In this document: one piece after another, positions 25,969 to 36,141 of the stretch
Numbering within the stretch: the first letter of the stretch is position 1
Layout of the letters: the number at the start of each line of letters is the position of its first letter
Origin: a bacterium
GTDB lineage: Bacteria > Myxococcota_A > Bradymonadia > Bradymonadales > Bradymonadaceae
Assembly: GCA_030427705.1 (NCBI GenBank)
Contig: JAUIBR010000011.1
Span: forward strand, 1 to 64,000
Direction of reading: 5' to 3'
DNA: 64,000 nucleotides
Position numbers and translations under genes: made by a program
Notes under the pieces: model-generated
What the model saw: only the letters and a program-made list of their open reading frames with translations
The model's database searches: none
Told to the model about the DNA's origin: nothing

Positions 25969-28119
25969 TTATCTATAAAACTGTAGTGATTGGTCACACG
26001 CCGAGGAGTCGATGTACTGGTCAAGCAGCTGGATATCCAAGTCCCCATAATCATCGTCGTCGACATCATAATTGTCGTCATCGTCGTCAACCCTCAACCC
26101 GCCATCACGTCGCAGAACTCCACAGCTGTAGCGTGCCGGATTGTATGCTTGCCCCGTTGAAGTCGATTCCGGGTAATTCAGCTGCGATGTGTAGCTGAAG
26201 TCATTCGTGTTGACTCCAAAGTTCTCGCCACTTGAAAACACGGAACACGTGTAGTGGGTTCGGAACTGACTTTTGATCTCATCCCGCAACCCCGCATACT
26301 TTGGGTTCTGCAGGGCAGGGTCTTCCAAGTCATGAAGACTCAAGTGGATGAAGGTCTCACCGTCACCCTTGACCACCTCAAACCCAGCTCGCTCAAGTTG
26401 TGAGAACAGGGACGTGCGGTCCTCACTGGAACCGTAGATCACGGTTTCAGTGTTCTGGCTGTTGTAGAACTGCCGATGTGCTCCCCAGACTGTCTGACCC
26501 GTGAACAGGTCATTTGGAAACTCAGGGGCTTCGTACCGAGGGGCTTCGGCCTGCAGCCCGCAAATGGTTTCGTGTTGAATCAGGCTCGGTGTTAGATTCG
26601 CAGCGGTCTTCGTCTTAATGTAGACCGCCAGATAAAAGCAATCTTGAGTGGTGGCATCGCAATCCGTTTGCGGAATCTGTCCCGAAAGATCAACAGACTC
26701 GCTTGGGAAGCGCGTTGTGTGATTTCGAAGGGTGTTCGAGATTACGTTTGGAACGATGCTCGCGTGGGTGTATTCGATGTCCGTGCCTGGATCGACAGGC
26801 CTTGGCTCAAGTCCAAAATTGTCCTCTCCTGGATGACTGGTTTCAGCTGGATTATCCATACCAACTCTTGGACCGGCCAATAGTTCCAACGACGAGATTG
26901 GCGGGAAGAGCGTGGTATCGTTTTCGTCAAAATCCGGGTCGTCTTCGAGCGGAATCCACGGAGGTGGGTCTTTCTTTGGAGGCGGCAGGCGCGTGATGTA
27001 GCCTTTGAACGTAAGGTCGGCCATCGTCAACGCATCGAGTTCGTCGGCTGTATCGCCAGAGGCGTCTTCGAGTCCGAGCGCTACCTCAGGAACATGCAGC
27101 GTATTCATGCCCTGTCCGTTGGTCCGAAAGATATCGGCTTGAGCGACGTCAGAACTCGCTTGAACAGCCACATCCGTACCGGCTGCGCCAACGCTTTGAG
27201 CGTCGACACTGAAGTACATCCGCGAAGCCATCGTTGACCCGTGGACGACCAAACCATCGACGTTATCACCGGCGACCAATCCCAGCTGAGCGCATGTGAA
27301 AGCGACGCTCACAGTGCCGCTTCCGAGCTCAGTTTGGAAGATGGTACATGGCCGTTCGTCTTCAGCCACTGCGGCAACAGCGCCTTCACCTACGCTCCCA
27401 CGGCCGACTGAAAAGAAGACGCGTCCAACCGGTGTTCCATAATGGAAATCAACAGCATTCAGATCATCCTTTGGCGTTCCACCCTCAGATTCGGGCTCCA
27501 TCCCGAGCCGAATCTCGTCCGTGAATAGGAAATTGATACCAGGAAAGCCTTTATCACCGCTGCCGGAGCTGTAATAGATATCGCCTGGATCTTCCCCGGT
27601 TTCGCTCTCCTGGCGCACGCCCGTTTGCGTCAGTCCCTCTTCGGCGTTCGGTTCATCCAAAACTGAGAAATAGAACGGCGAAAACGTCTCAATATTGTGG
27701 AGCGTCGAGACGGCATCGATATCATCGGTCGCTAACAAGTCGAGCTGGTCTGGGGTCGCAAGGATCGCGTTATCGCCCGCGATATGACTGGGTCCCCGTC
27801 GTCTGGACGTGAACAGGTGACTCTCTGGATTTGGTTGGGCTTCAGCAATGCCGCTACCGGTCAAACCCTGAGCACCAGCAGCCACTGAAAACAAGGTCTC
27901 GTGCAACAAGCCATGCGGCCGCAAGAACTGGGTCACGCGACCTTCAGGCACCTCGTTATTCGAATTGTTGCCGTTGTTCGAGTTGTTGGCATTGTTCGAG
28001 TTGTTGGCGTTGTTCGCATTGTTTGCGTTGTTGCCGTTGTTCGCGTTGTTTTCGTTTTCATCGCCGCCACAGGCGACCAGGGAACAAAGTGCAAGTACAA
28101 CAAGTGCTCTAGAGCGCAT
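25969..28119 (-). CDS. Large Asn-linker lipoprotein
   Basis: The 716-aa protein has a lipoprotein signal (LVACGG, Cys 17) and an Asn-Asn-X linker (about 23-57). The mature part has repeated blocks in which an aspartate-rich turn such as DDLNAVDF or DELDALTM is followed by a strand ending in FFSVGRGSVG, YFSVDAQSVG or a similar form. This suggests a beta-repeat or propeller-like structure. The last 45 residues have an Asp-rich patch (about 670-695) that could bind calcium. I know no enzyme motif. It is the upstream neighbour of the SUKH gene on the same strand, and it follows the small Asn-linker lipoprotein by 14 bp, so the two are probably co-transcribed. Confidence 0.75.
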   Translation of the reverse strand: MRSRALVVLALCSLVACGGDENENNANNGNNANNANNANNSNNANNSNNGNNSNNEVPEGRVTQFLRPHGLLHETLFSVAAGAQGLTGSGIAEAQPNPESHLFTSRRRGPSHIAGDNAILATPDQLDLLATDDIDAVSTLHNIETFSPFYFSVLDEPNAEEGLTQTGVRQESETGEDPGDIYYSSGSGDKGFPGINFLFTDEIRLGMEPESEGGTPKDDLNAVDFHYGTPVGRVFFSVGRGSVGEGAVAAVAEDERPCTIFQTELGSGTVSVAFTCAQLGLVAGDNVDGLVVHGSTMASRMYFSVDAQSVGAAGTDVAVQASSDVAQADIFRTNGQGMNTLHVPEVALGLEDASGDTADELDALTMADLTFKGYITRLPPPKKDPPPWIPLEDDPDFDENDTTLFPPISSLELLAGPRVGMDNPAETSHPGEDNFGLEPRPVDPGTDIEYTHASIVPNVISNTLRNHTTRFPSESVDLSGQIPQTDCDATTQDCFYLAVYIKTKTAANLTPSLIQHETICGLQAEAPRYEAPEFPNDLFTGQTVWGAHRQFYNSQNTETVIYGSSEDRTSLFSQLERAGFEVVKGDGETFIHLSLHDLEDPALQNPKYAGLRDEIKSQFRTHYTCSVFSSGENFGVNTNDFSYTSQLNYPESTSTGQAYNPARYSCGVLRRDGGLRVDDDDDNYDVDDDDYGDLDIQLLDQYIDSSACDQSLQFYR

Positions 28120-28133
28120 GATCTATCACCGGG

Positions 28134-28787
28134 TTACTGATTGTATTCGAACTGACTGACGCTGAGTGTGGTTTCATTCATTTGGAATGTAATGTCCCAG
28201 TTCTGAATCACGATCGTCACGTCTGTGTCTGCCGGGAGGTCCGTAACTCGATCTGGATCCCCATCTTCGAGCGTGCCTGCCGTAGTTGATGCGATCTCAA
28301 CCGGAATCACAGATTCAAAATCCTCCAGGTCACTCTGAAACTCTCCAGCCCTGACGGAGTAGTTCATACTTGTCTGACCATATGAAAACTGCAGAACTCG
28401 ATTGCCACCGATGCATGGGCTCGCACCACCTTGCTGAAGCGAGAAACCGACGCCACCACCTATTAGGAACTGTTGGCAGAGGTGCGCCGAAACGGCGGAT
28501 CCCGAAAGGCCACCCATCAGCTCCGATTGGGCCGGAGTTTCCAGCGGGTTGCCCGCAGGAGTTTGATTTGCGTTGTTTGAATTGTTCGCGTTGTTCGAGT
28601 TGTTCGAATTGTTGGCGTTGTTCGAATTGTTGGCGTTGTTCGAATTGTTCGCGTTGTTCGAATTGTTAACATTGTTGGCGTTGTTAACGTTGTTTGCGTT
28701 GTTAACGTTGTTTGCGTTGTTCGAATCATCGCCGTCACCGCAAGCAACACACGACGCAAGCGCCAAAACCATCATTAGCTTCTTCAT
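28134..28787 (-). CDS. Asn-linker lipoprotein, paralogue A
   Basis: The ATG at 28787 has AGGAGG four bases upstream; a TTG directly before it is unlikely. The product is 217 aa: lipoprotein signal (SCVACG), about sixteen Asn-Asn-X units (about 22-75), then a 140-residue soluble domain ending NWDITFQMNETTLSVSQFEYNQ, in which NWDITFQ is the key piece. The same domain occurs in the gene at 31436-32128, so this is a local paralogue pair. The domain has two conserved Cys and a DTDVTIVIQNWDI strand. No function is recognised. A short upstream element is shared with the paralogue at nearly the same distance. Confidence 0.8.
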   Translation of the reverse strand: MKKLMMVLALASCVACGDGDDSNNANNVNNANNVNNANNVNNSNNANNSNNANNSNNANNSNNSNNANNSNNANQTPAGNPLETPAQSELMGGLSGSAVSAHLCQQFLIGGGVGFSLQQGGASPCIGGNRVLQFSYGQTSMNYSVRAGEFQSDLEDFESVIPVEIASTTAGTLEDGDPDRVTDLPADTDVTIVIQNWDITFQMNETTLSVSQFEYNQ

Positions 28788-28833
28788 CAATCCTCCTTCA
28801 AATCCAAGTTCGGCACTACGCTACATCAGCCGC

Positions 28834-28848
28834 GATCGCGTTAAAAGC
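28834..28848 (-). promoter_or_regulatory. Element shared by paralogues A and B, copy 1
   Basis: The 15-base GATCGCG-T-TTAAAAGC-type stretch lies 46 bases before the paralogue A start. An almost identical stretch precedes paralogue B. It is either a shared promoter element or sequence kept since the duplication. Confidence 0.4.
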
Positions 28849-29075
28849 ATTGTGTTTCAGCATGTTGGTTTTCTTCGGGGCTGAGGAAGTTTCGGCCGAC
28901 TACGCCGCGAATTGAGGGTTGTGTGTTTTGGGGATTCTAGAACCAGATGGCAGGCCAGACAATGGGAGGTCTCGTCACAACAGCCAGCCTGCCAGATAGA
29001 CCCGCATGCACTTGAGTTGCAACGGCTTTCGCCGCGAACTAGACTCTCCCAAACGATCGAACTCTAGAGGGATTC

Positions 29076-31442
29076 ATGAGAAGCCTACGTGCTGTAACAG
29101 CCTTGTTACTGTTTCTGGCAACCACCACGGTGTTTGCCCAAGATTTGCCGATACGTGTGGCCGGTGAAGTCGGCCAACTGGTGCCCGCAGAGACAACCCG
29201 GCCGGTCTTGATAACTATCGTTGCGTTTCCCCAAATCGCAGAGGATGGGACCTTGAATTTCTGGGCACGTTCGGAAGCTCGGAATCGCTTTCCTCATCAA
29301 CATCTGCTCGATACACGGGGCACCGCTGCGCTACCCATGGCCGAACGAAAACTCACGCCATTGTTTGGTGAGGGAGTGCTTCGGGACTTTGAGATAGAAG
29401 GCGCGGTTGTAGATACACCGGTCTATGCCGAACTTCCGTTTTCGCCCAATAGCGACTTGGTGATTCCAGGGGTTGGGGTGCCTGCGGGCAGTGTGGGAAA
29501 CACGGACGTCTATCTGGTTCGTCGCGCGCAGACGGGCGAGTACGAGTATGTCACCCACAATCCGACCGCTGAAGTGACCGATGAGCGTTACGGTCGGATC
29601 GACAACGTTTCAATCCGAAAGGACGGCGAAATTCTCATTGCATCTACCAATGGCATGTTCTGGCATTCGGAAACTCCGACATTGATCATGGATGGCACCG
29701 AGCAGGACCCCGATGGTTTCCCTTGGGGTATTCCAGCGCTATCTATCCCACTCGATGACGGTTCAATTGGTTTCTGTTGCCACAACAACGCACCGGTCAT
29801 CGCAAACACGACGGCAATCACACCAACCAATCCAACGCCTGGGCCAGATCCTCAGGCGACCTCGAATCCCCGTCGATCATGCAACGAACTGCATCACTCA
29901 GGTCAGATTGCCTGTGCCGATGACGTCCGCGATGGGAACGGGAATCCGTATGGTTGGTGGTACACGGGTCAGGTAGGAACGAGCCTCACTCAACGTGTGC
30001 TGCGCACTGACCCTGATGGATGTGGTGGCGCAGGCGCGGTGTACTTCCCAGTTGTGTACACAGGTGGCGCATCATATTGGAACGGTTGCGAGTTTGGCGA
30101 TTTTGGCGGCGGCGTCCGTTTTTCAGTCGGCGATGAAATCACAAACCGAGAGGGCTACACTCTGTCAGGTTTGAGCAGCAACTTCGACGTCAGGATCTCA
30201 GAAAACGGCACGGCAGTCGCGTTTCCTGGGACAGCAACAGGACCAGATGGTCCAATCGAAGGGATCTTCGTGCACACATCAGAAGGTCTGCAACTGGGAA
30301 GCTATATTGGTCAAATGGTGACCCTACAGTCCGGCGAATTTGCGATCACCGACCTGCTGCTCGCGAATGTAAATGATGCTGGGCAGTTCCCTGTGACGGC
30401 ATCGTTCGCTGAGCCGTTCGTCGACCCGGAAACCATGACTGAGGTGCCAAGAAACGCAGTCCTAGTAGTGAACCAATCCGCCGGACCCGTCCCCCAAAAT
30501 GTTGCGCTAAATAATGGGTTCGGCAAGGTCCGTGGCGACACAATCGAATACACAGCAGATGTCGAAAACAAAGGCGGTCAGGCGGTCAGTGAGATTCAGG
30601 TTGTGTTGTCAGGAGTTCCGGATTTCTGGGTGATTACATCGCAATTCTGCGAGCGCGGTGTTGAAGGTTTTGATGCTGCAGATGTCGTTTGCACATACTC
30701 AGATTTCATTGATGGTCTATTGAGGCCGCAAGAAGAAGGGCGCTTCGAGTTCGTGGTCGAGTTTCCGCCCGCGTTTGAAGAGGTGGACCTGTCGATGTTG
30801 ACGATGACGGTTGTTGCCGAAGGCGACACAGACACGTCAGACAATTCCCGCAACATTGAAATCTCTCCGGATATCGACATGAACGCGCGTGGCTTCGCGG
30901 ACGCAGTATCCGACGGCGAGACCTCAACGCTTACGCTACGGGTTTACGATTTGGGCCCTACGCCAGGTGTCGCAAACGATCTGACAGAGACACTTCAGCG
31001 CGCATTTGAGCTGGAGATTTTCTATCCCGCAGGCAAACGACCCTCATCGACGGCAAACCCCACAATCTCGGTAGTTGACGCGGGTTGCGCTTGGGAAACT
31101 GAGTCCGAGAAAGACGCAAGCCGCCGCGTTTGTAATGAACCAGACGTCGAGTTCATTCGGGCCTACGACATCGTGGTGTCGGTTGAGTCGTTGGTCTTCG
31201 GCTACGAACTGACATTTAAACGCGAGTGGACCGATGAAGACGGGGAGCCAACCATGGCTTCCGAGGTGTTTGATGGCAGTTTCGACTTTACGGAAGACAT
31301 CAATAACCCCGAAGTCTCCGACGATGCACCACGTTCCTCAAGTTGTGCAACGGCGCCGACCCACGTGCCGTCGCCACTCCTATTATTGGTTGGTCTCATC
31401 GGCCTGATTGGTTGGCGCCGTCGGTCTAAGGAAACCTACTGA
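29076..31442 (+). CDS. Secreted surface protein with MYXO-CTERM-like tail
   Basis: The 788-aa product has a cleavable signal peptide (cut near VFA-Q, about residue 22) and an ATG with GAGGG upstream. Most of it is beta-rich with no known catalytic motif. The region about 475-600 resembles CARDB/DUF11-type adhesion modules (EYTADVENKGGQAVSEIQVV). The C-terminus has a Cys, a Pro/Ser spacer, a hydrophobic helix (LLLLVGLIGLIGW) and then Arg-Arg-Arg, the layout of MYXO-CTERM sorting signals in myxobacteria. It is thus probably processed and anchored at the cell surface. It is flanked on both sides by the paralogous lipoprotein pair, and its 3' end overlaps paralogue B by 7 bp. Confidence 0.8.
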   Translation: MRSLRAVTALLLFLATTTVFAQDLPIRVAGEVGQLVPAETTRPVLITIVAFPQIAEDGTLNFWARSEARNRFPHQHLLDTRGTAALPMAERKLTPLFGEGVLRDFEIEGAVVDTPVYAELPFSPNSDLVIPGVGVPAGSVGNTDVYLVRRAQTGEYEYVTHNPTAEVTDERYGRIDNVSIRKDGEILIASTNGMFWHSETPTLIMDGTEQDPDGFPWGIPALSIPLDDGSIGFCCHNNAPVIANTTAITPTNPTPGPDPQATSNPRRSCNELHHSGQIACADDVRDGNGNPYGWWYTGQVGTSLTQRVLRTDPDGCGGAGAVYFPVVYTGGASYWNGCEFGDFGGGVRFSVGDEITNREGYTLSGLSSNFDVRISENGTAVAFPGTATGPDGPIEGIFVHTSEGLQLGSYIGQMVTLQSGEFAITDLLLANVNDAGQFPVTASFAEPFVDPETMTEVPRNAVLVVNQSAGPVPQNVALNNGFGKVRGDTIEYTADVENKGGQAVSEIQVVLSGVPDFWVITSQFCERGVEGFDAADVVCTYSDFIDGLLRPQEEGRFEFVVEFPPAFEEVDLSMLTMTVVAEGDTDTSDNSRNIEISPDIDMNARGFADAVSDGETSTLTLRVYDLGPTPGVANDLTETLQRAFELEIFYPAGKRPSSTANPTISVVDAGCAWETESEKDASRRVCNEPDVEFIRAYDIVVSVESLVFGYELTFKREWTDEDGEPTMASEVFDGSFDFTEDINNPEVSDDAPRSSSCATAPTHVPSPLLLLVGLIGLIGWRRRSKETY

Positions 31443-32128
31443 TTGTAGTCGAACGCCGAAACCGTGACCTGGGTCGCGTTGATTTGGAACGTAATGTCCC
31501 AGTTCTGAATCACGATGGTCACATCCGTGTCTGCCGGAATATCGGTGATCGTATCTGGGTCCCCATCATTCAGGGTGCCCGCAGTTGTTGATGCGATTTC
31601 AACCGCTGTCACCGTCGCTGGTGCGTTGATGTCCGTGGCGTAGTCACCGGCCTCAACAGAGTACGTCATTGCCTGTGTATCGTAGCCAAATCGCAACATC
31701 GTTGCGGCACCAATGCACGGCGAGAGACCACCTTCATCCAATCGATGCCCAAACGCGGGGCCGAACAAGAGCGACTGGCAGAGGTAGGCCGAATTTACGG
31801 TTCCGCCAATTCCGCCCATCAGCATTGCGGTCGCTGGCGTGTCTAGCGGTACGCCGGCAGGGGTCGCGTTATTGCTGTTGTTCGAGTTGTTGCTGTTATT
31901 CGAGTTGTTGCTGTTGTTCGAATTATTGCTGTTATTCGAGTTGTTCGCGTTGTTCGAATTGTTGGCGTTATTCGAGTTGTTTGCGTTGTTCGAATTGTTG
32001 GCGTTGTTGACGTTGTTGACGTTGTTAACGTTATTGACGTTGTTTGCGTTGTTTGCGTTGTTGGAATCATCGTCATCGCTACATGCGACAAGCATCGCGA
32101 CAGCCAATACCAGAGTCAGCTTCTTCAT
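31436..32128 (-). CDS. Asn-linker lipoprotein, paralogue B
   Basis: The 230-aa product has a lipoprotein signal (MLVACS) and a longer Asn-Asn-X linker (about 22-88). The same 140-residue domain as paralogue A follows, ending NWDITFQINATQVTVSAFDYNQ; conserved blocks include ASTTAGTL-DGDPD and DTDVTIVIQNWDI. AGGAG lies eight bases before the ATG. The linker differs in length from paralogue A, as expected of 9-bp slippage, whereas the domain is well kept. This suggests that only the domain is under sequence constraint. Function unknown. Confidence 0.8.
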   Translation of the reverse strand: MKKLTLVLAVAMLVACSDDDDSNNANNANNVNNVNNVNNVNNANNSNNANNSNNANNSNNANNSNNSNNSNNSNNSNNSNNSNNSNNATPAGVPLDTPATAMLMGGIGGTVNSAYLCQSLLFGPAFGHRLDEGGLSPCIGAATMLRFGYDTQAMTYSVEAGDYATDINAPATVTAVEIASTTAGTLNDGDPDTITDIPADTDVTIVIQNWDITFQINATQVTVSAFDYNQ

Positions 32129-32177
32129 TGGGAAACTCCTGAAAAATTTGGGATGTTGTGAACGTTACAACACTCAG

Positions 32178-32192
32178 GATCGCGATTAAAGC
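32178..32192 (-). promoter_or_regulatory. Element shared by paralogues A and B, copy 2
   Basis: The stretch GATCGCGATTAAAGC lies 49 bases before the paralogue B start and matches the copy before paralogue A except around one or two bases. The equal spacing favours a promoter or operator role. Confidence 0.4.
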
Positions 32193-32318
32193 CCTGTTGT
32201 CAGTAAGTTCTGGCTCGGCTTATTCTCTTCGGGAACTTACATGGAGAAAAAATGCGAAAACTACTTCTCCTTAGGCACCAACCACCAGCCGAACCAGCTG
32301 AATAGACCTGGTCATATT

Positions 32319-33407
32319 ATGACGACACTTGAATGGGTGGAGAATCTCAAGGGGGCGATGGGCTCGGAAAGCCAGCTGCCCGCACAATGGATGTCGGACG
32401 ATACCGCGGAGTTTGTGCGTCGCGGATGGCGCGATGTCATCGAAAGTTCGAGCTATATCGACGCGTTTACGGACGAAAACGTCGCGATCATCGACCGATG
32501 TATTCCCCTTGCACTGCTTGGCTCCAAAAAGCGGACTCTGTCTTCAGACCTGGCCGAAATGGTCCTCGTCGCCGACCCTGAACGACCGGACAAGGCATTT
32601 GTATCGCTGGCAACAGGGGTTCCCGCGCTACTTTGGTGCGAGTGTGAACCAACGCTGGATGGACTCTTAGATCATCTTCAGCCGTATCTGGCCGAGCGTA
32701 AGCTGGTCGAACAAATGAGCAAGACCGCGAAGACTGTGAAGGTCCTGAACGTCGAGCGCGACGTGATTGAAAATCACATTGTACGCAGCGAGTTCTGGCT
32801 TGATGACGGTTTCTGGTGCAGCTCGTATGTCAACAATCCATGGGAGAATCCGGATCTTGAAGACAACGTTCTGATGCGGTCAGTCATGCTTGAAGAGCGC
32901 ATGAAGGAACACCGCGGCCGGATGCCGTCGACGTCGTTTCGGGCGTTGTGGTCAGGCGGTGTGATCACGATTGAGGCCCATCCGTTTGGCGTCTATCGCT
33001 TCTTCCTGCGATACGAGCCAGCCAACGATGCACATGCGATCCGAACCGTGAACGAGCTTACACACGGGGACCTGCCACTAGACCTTCCTGTCGATATCGC
33101 GGCGTCTCTTCTGCGAGGTGAGAACGTCAACGAGAAGAGCCTGCAGGAAATGAAACCGACGGGGCCTTGGCTGGACTACGCAGCACTTAGCAGCGCCTAC
33201 CACTATGGTGATTCCACCGGATTCTACGCATTGATGGAGATGATCGACGACGCGGACGAAGCAAAGCTCGATGCAGTCTCTCGCGTAGCCGAGGCCTACC
33301 AACAATGGCTGGTCTGTGAACATATCATCATGCGGTATCCAGACTCCCCGACGGCACAAGAGCTACACACGTACTCTAAGCCAGTTCCGCCGGAGGCTGC
33401 CCAATGA
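32319..33407 (+). CDS. Unknown protein coupled to a TPR protein
   Basis: I use the ATG at 32319; an upstream ATG at 32241 is in frame but would add 26 poorly protein-like residues, and neither has a clear ribosome-binding site. The 362-aa product is soluble and acidic, with no signal or membrane helix. The region about 60-120 (a GSKKRTLSSDLAEMVLVAD block, then VPALLWCECEPTLDGLLDHL) is faintly like the end of a SUKH domain, but I do not rely on this. The stop overlaps the TPR gene start (ATGA), so the two products probably work together. Confidence 0.65.
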   Translation: MTTLEWVENLKGAMGSESQLPAQWMSDDTAEFVRRGWRDVIESSSYIDAFTDENVAIIDRCIPLALLGSKKRTLSSDLAEMVLVADPERPDKAFVSLATGVPALLWCECEPTLDGLLDHLQPYLAERKLVEQMSKTAKTVKVLNVERDVIENHIVRSEFWLDDGFWCSSYVNNPWENPDLEDNVLMRSVMLEERMKEHRGRMPSTSFRALWSGGVITIEAHPFGVYRFFLRYEPANDAHAIRTVNELTHGDLPLDLPVDIAASLLRGENVNEKSLQEMKPTGPWLDYAALSSAYHYGDSTGFYALMEMIDDADEAKLDAVSRVAEAYQQWLVCEHIIMRYPDSPTAQELHTYSKPVPPEAAQ

Positions 33408-36139
33408 GCTTCCAACAAAGACGTGTCTTTTTGGCCCCCACTACGACCGATTTCGAGGCCGTCAATGCCTTTGCACAAGCGCATGGACTGAGCTTGATTT
33501 CGAACCAGGTCATCACATGGCAGAGCGCCGAGTCGATCTGGGAAAATGACGACCTTGGCATCGATCTGATGACATTGAACTCCGGTGAGCATGTTGTGCG
33601 GCTTCGGAGCAATGATGTGGCGAACCACGCCTCGGTCGTAGAAGACCTGAATCTTGAATCGTGCGCGGATGTCCTGGCGAGAGAAGCGGTCAGCGACGAA
33701 GACGCTATTGATCATGTCTATGCGATGTGGGCGACGATGTTCATCGAACATGATGAAGCTGAGCAATGTCGTGAAGCGATGACCGAATACTACGAACATC
33801 CGCGAGACCTCGTTCGTTGGGTTGCCGGTCGTGCATTAGCGACGCAAGGCACGGACGGCATCATTAATGCGCTAGAACGCGCCGCGCAGACTTATCCCGA
33901 AATGGGCGTCTATGCCGAGCAAGCAAGAGCAGCCCGCGAACAGCGCGAAAATGCTCCCGTAGAAACCATGCCGTTTCGTGACATGGTATCGAAGTGCAAG
34001 GAGGCGCTTGCCGCAGACGATTTTGAGGCCCTATTGGAGTGGGCAACCCAAGCGTTTGAAGAACGACCCGCGAGCGTAGATGTGCAAACGTACCTCGCCA
34101 TCGCCTTCTGGAATCTTGGACAACGCGCGATGGGCTTCGCATTTGCTGAAGCGGCCCGAAACAGCTTCACTGAATCGAAGGTCGACGCTGAACTACCCAC
34201 AGAATGGGACGGCACGGGCGAAGTTGATATCGAGTATGCCTGCGACATCTGCGTCAAGATGCGCGCAAATGGTGCCACCAAATCTACGGCTGCGCTTGCG
34301 AAAGCACTGGTTCAACTACCCGACGCCGATGCCCGTCTTCACTATGTCGCTGGGTCTTATAGCAACGAGTTTGAACTGTTGAAGCCAGCGTCCGAAACGG
34401 TTCAAGATTCAGGTCATTTGGCGTATCGGCTCTTTTGCGCAATGGCCAACGAAGACGCTACCCCGGACGAAGAACTGATCGCTCAAGCGCATCTCGCGCT
34501 CAAGATGTACGACCAACCTCCAGAGTCCGATCTGGCAAAGTGGATCGAGACATTCATGGGAGAGCCGCCGAGCATGTATTACGTGTTCTCGGACGCGTCT
34601 CGGAATCTTTACAAACGAAAGTTGTACGACGAATGCGCCACGGTCTGTGACACCTGGTTGGAGCTCGATCCCGATGACGTCACGGCGTGGCAACGAGCGG
34701 TGAATAGCCGAATATTCGGCGACCGTTGGTCGGAAGCGCTCGAGATTTACCCCGAGGTTATCGCCAATGTGGAGCGTATCTATGCGGACCCGGATCGGCA
34801 CGACTACGGCAGCGATGGGCGCCCGTTGATGTACTTCAACTATGCCTGCCTGTTATCAGATGCGGGTCGCTACGACGAGGCATTCGAAGCGCTACGCACC
34901 GCGATTCGAGGTGACGTTAAGTGGGCAGAAGCCGCACTCGAAGATGAAACGTTCGCAGGTATGGCCGACCAACCGCGATTCCAGGCGCTAACAAGCCTTG
35001 ATCCAGTTGCCACCGCGCTGCCTGAAGAACTTACTGAAGAACACATGGAGCGACTGCTTCAATACGCACTTGGTCGTGGTGGTACGGACGAGGCATTTGA
35101 CGTCTTGGACGAGTGCATCGTGCTGGCGACGGCCGCGAATCTAGAGCTCCAAGTCGCGAAGGCTCAGTCGTTGCTATCATGGAATCACGCCTACTATGGA
35201 GACCCCAAACTGGCTGCCGAATTGGGCCTGTCTGCGATAGAGACTTTTGAAGCCAGTGGCGATCAAGAGGAGTTGGCCGCGGCATACACGAGCCTTGGCG
35301 GCGCCTACTTGCAGTTGGAACGGCTCGATGAGGCTGAAGACTGTCTGAAGAAGGCGCTCGCGATCCGCATCGAGCTTGTCGGCGAAGAGCATCCCATTTT
35401 GGCGAAGCCTCTGGGAACGCTGGCTCGGATCGAGGACCGACGGGGAAATCGAAAAGCCGCCATCGAGAAGTACGAGGCAGTTGCACGACATTTGGACACG
35501 TATATCGCTGATGGATCTGAAGAACGCGATGGTGAAATCACCTGGGGTGATGCGTTGTACGACCGGTCGGTGGTGCACCAAAACCTGCTGCATTGGTACG
35601 CCTCAGAACAAAACATGGACGCGTGTTTTGCCAAGGTCCAAGACCTCGTTGATGCGCTTGAACCACTGTACGCCGACCGTTTTCGAAACGAGCCGGCTGT
35701 GACGAACGCGTACAATGTGTTGGATTGGTTGATGGGTCGCGCCGACGGTCCTGACATTCGCGAGTTACAGGTCTTACAGATACGGCTCGACGAACTTGGT
35801 CTGTCTACGAATCCTGTGGTTCGCGAGGAGCAACGTTACTGGATCCGTGTCCGACGTCTTGTGGATGACCTGGTAAACCATGGTGGCGATACGATGTTTG
35901 CCGCCAACGTGTTGGCAGAAGCGGTCCGAGGTGATGCAGACGAGCAGCTGTGTCTGCGCTTCCCCGAACTTGGCAGTTTCAAAACCGAAATGGCCATGCG
36001 CATGAATCGGATTCCAACGTTCTCGGTGACTTGCGCGATGGCACTCAGCCTCGCGCAAAATGACGGAGATATCGACCGCGCTATCGACGACCTCTCGGCA
36101 ATTTGTATCAGCGAAGCCGGTATCGATTCAGCAAGTTGA
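33404..36139 (+). CDS. Large TPR-repeat protein
   Basis: The 911-aa cytoplasmic protein is almost all alpha-helical. A non-repeat N-terminal domain (about 1-130) resembles nothing I know. Residues about 130-560 carry irregular helical pairs. Around 590-700 there is a clear run of TPR units of the kinesin-light-chain type (AYTSLGGAYLQLERLDEAED, then LGTLARIEDRRGNRKAAIEK). TPRs bind partner proteins, and the 4-bp overlap with the previous gene points to that product as the partner. It ends two bases before the stop of a convergent lipoprotein gene. Confidence 0.8.
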   Translation: MSFQQRRVFLAPTTTDFEAVNAFAQAHGLSLISNQVITWQSAESIWENDDLGIDLMTLNSGEHVVRLRSNDVANHASVVEDLNLESCADVLAREAVSDEDAIDHVYAMWATMFIEHDEAEQCREAMTEYYEHPRDLVRWVAGRALATQGTDGIINALERAAQTYPEMGVYAEQARAAREQRENAPVETMPFRDMVSKCKEALAADDFEALLEWATQAFEERPASVDVQTYLAIAFWNLGQRAMGFAFAEAARNSFTESKVDAELPTEWDGTGEVDIEYACDICVKMRANGATKSTAALAKALVQLPDADARLHYVAGSYSNEFELLKPASETVQDSGHLAYRLFCAMANEDATPDEELIAQAHLALKMYDQPPESDLAKWIETFMGEPPSMYYVFSDASRNLYKRKLYDECATVCDTWLELDPDDVTAWQRAVNSRIFGDRWSEALEIYPEVIANVERIYADPDRHDYGSDGRPLMYFNYACLLSDAGRYDEAFEALRTAIRGDVKWAEAALEDETFAGMADQPRFQALTSLDPVATALPEELTEEHMERLLQYALGRGGTDEAFDVLDECIVLATAANLELQVAKAQSLLSWNHAYYGDPKLAAELGLSAIETFEASGDQEELAAAYTSLGGAYLQLERLDEAEDCLKKALAIRIELVGEEHPILAKPLGTLARIEDRRGNRKAAIEKYEAVARHLDTYIADGSEERDGEITWGDALYDRSVVHQNLLHWYASEQNMDACFAKVQDLVDALEPLYADRFRNEPAVTNAYNVLDWLMGRADGPDIRELQVLQIRLDELGLSTNPVVREEQRYWIRVRRLVDDLVNHGGDTMFAANVLAEAVRGDADEQLCLRFPELGSFKTEMAMRMNRIPTFSVTCAMALSLAQNDGDIDRAIDDLSAICISEAGIDSAS

Positions 36140-36141
36140 GA

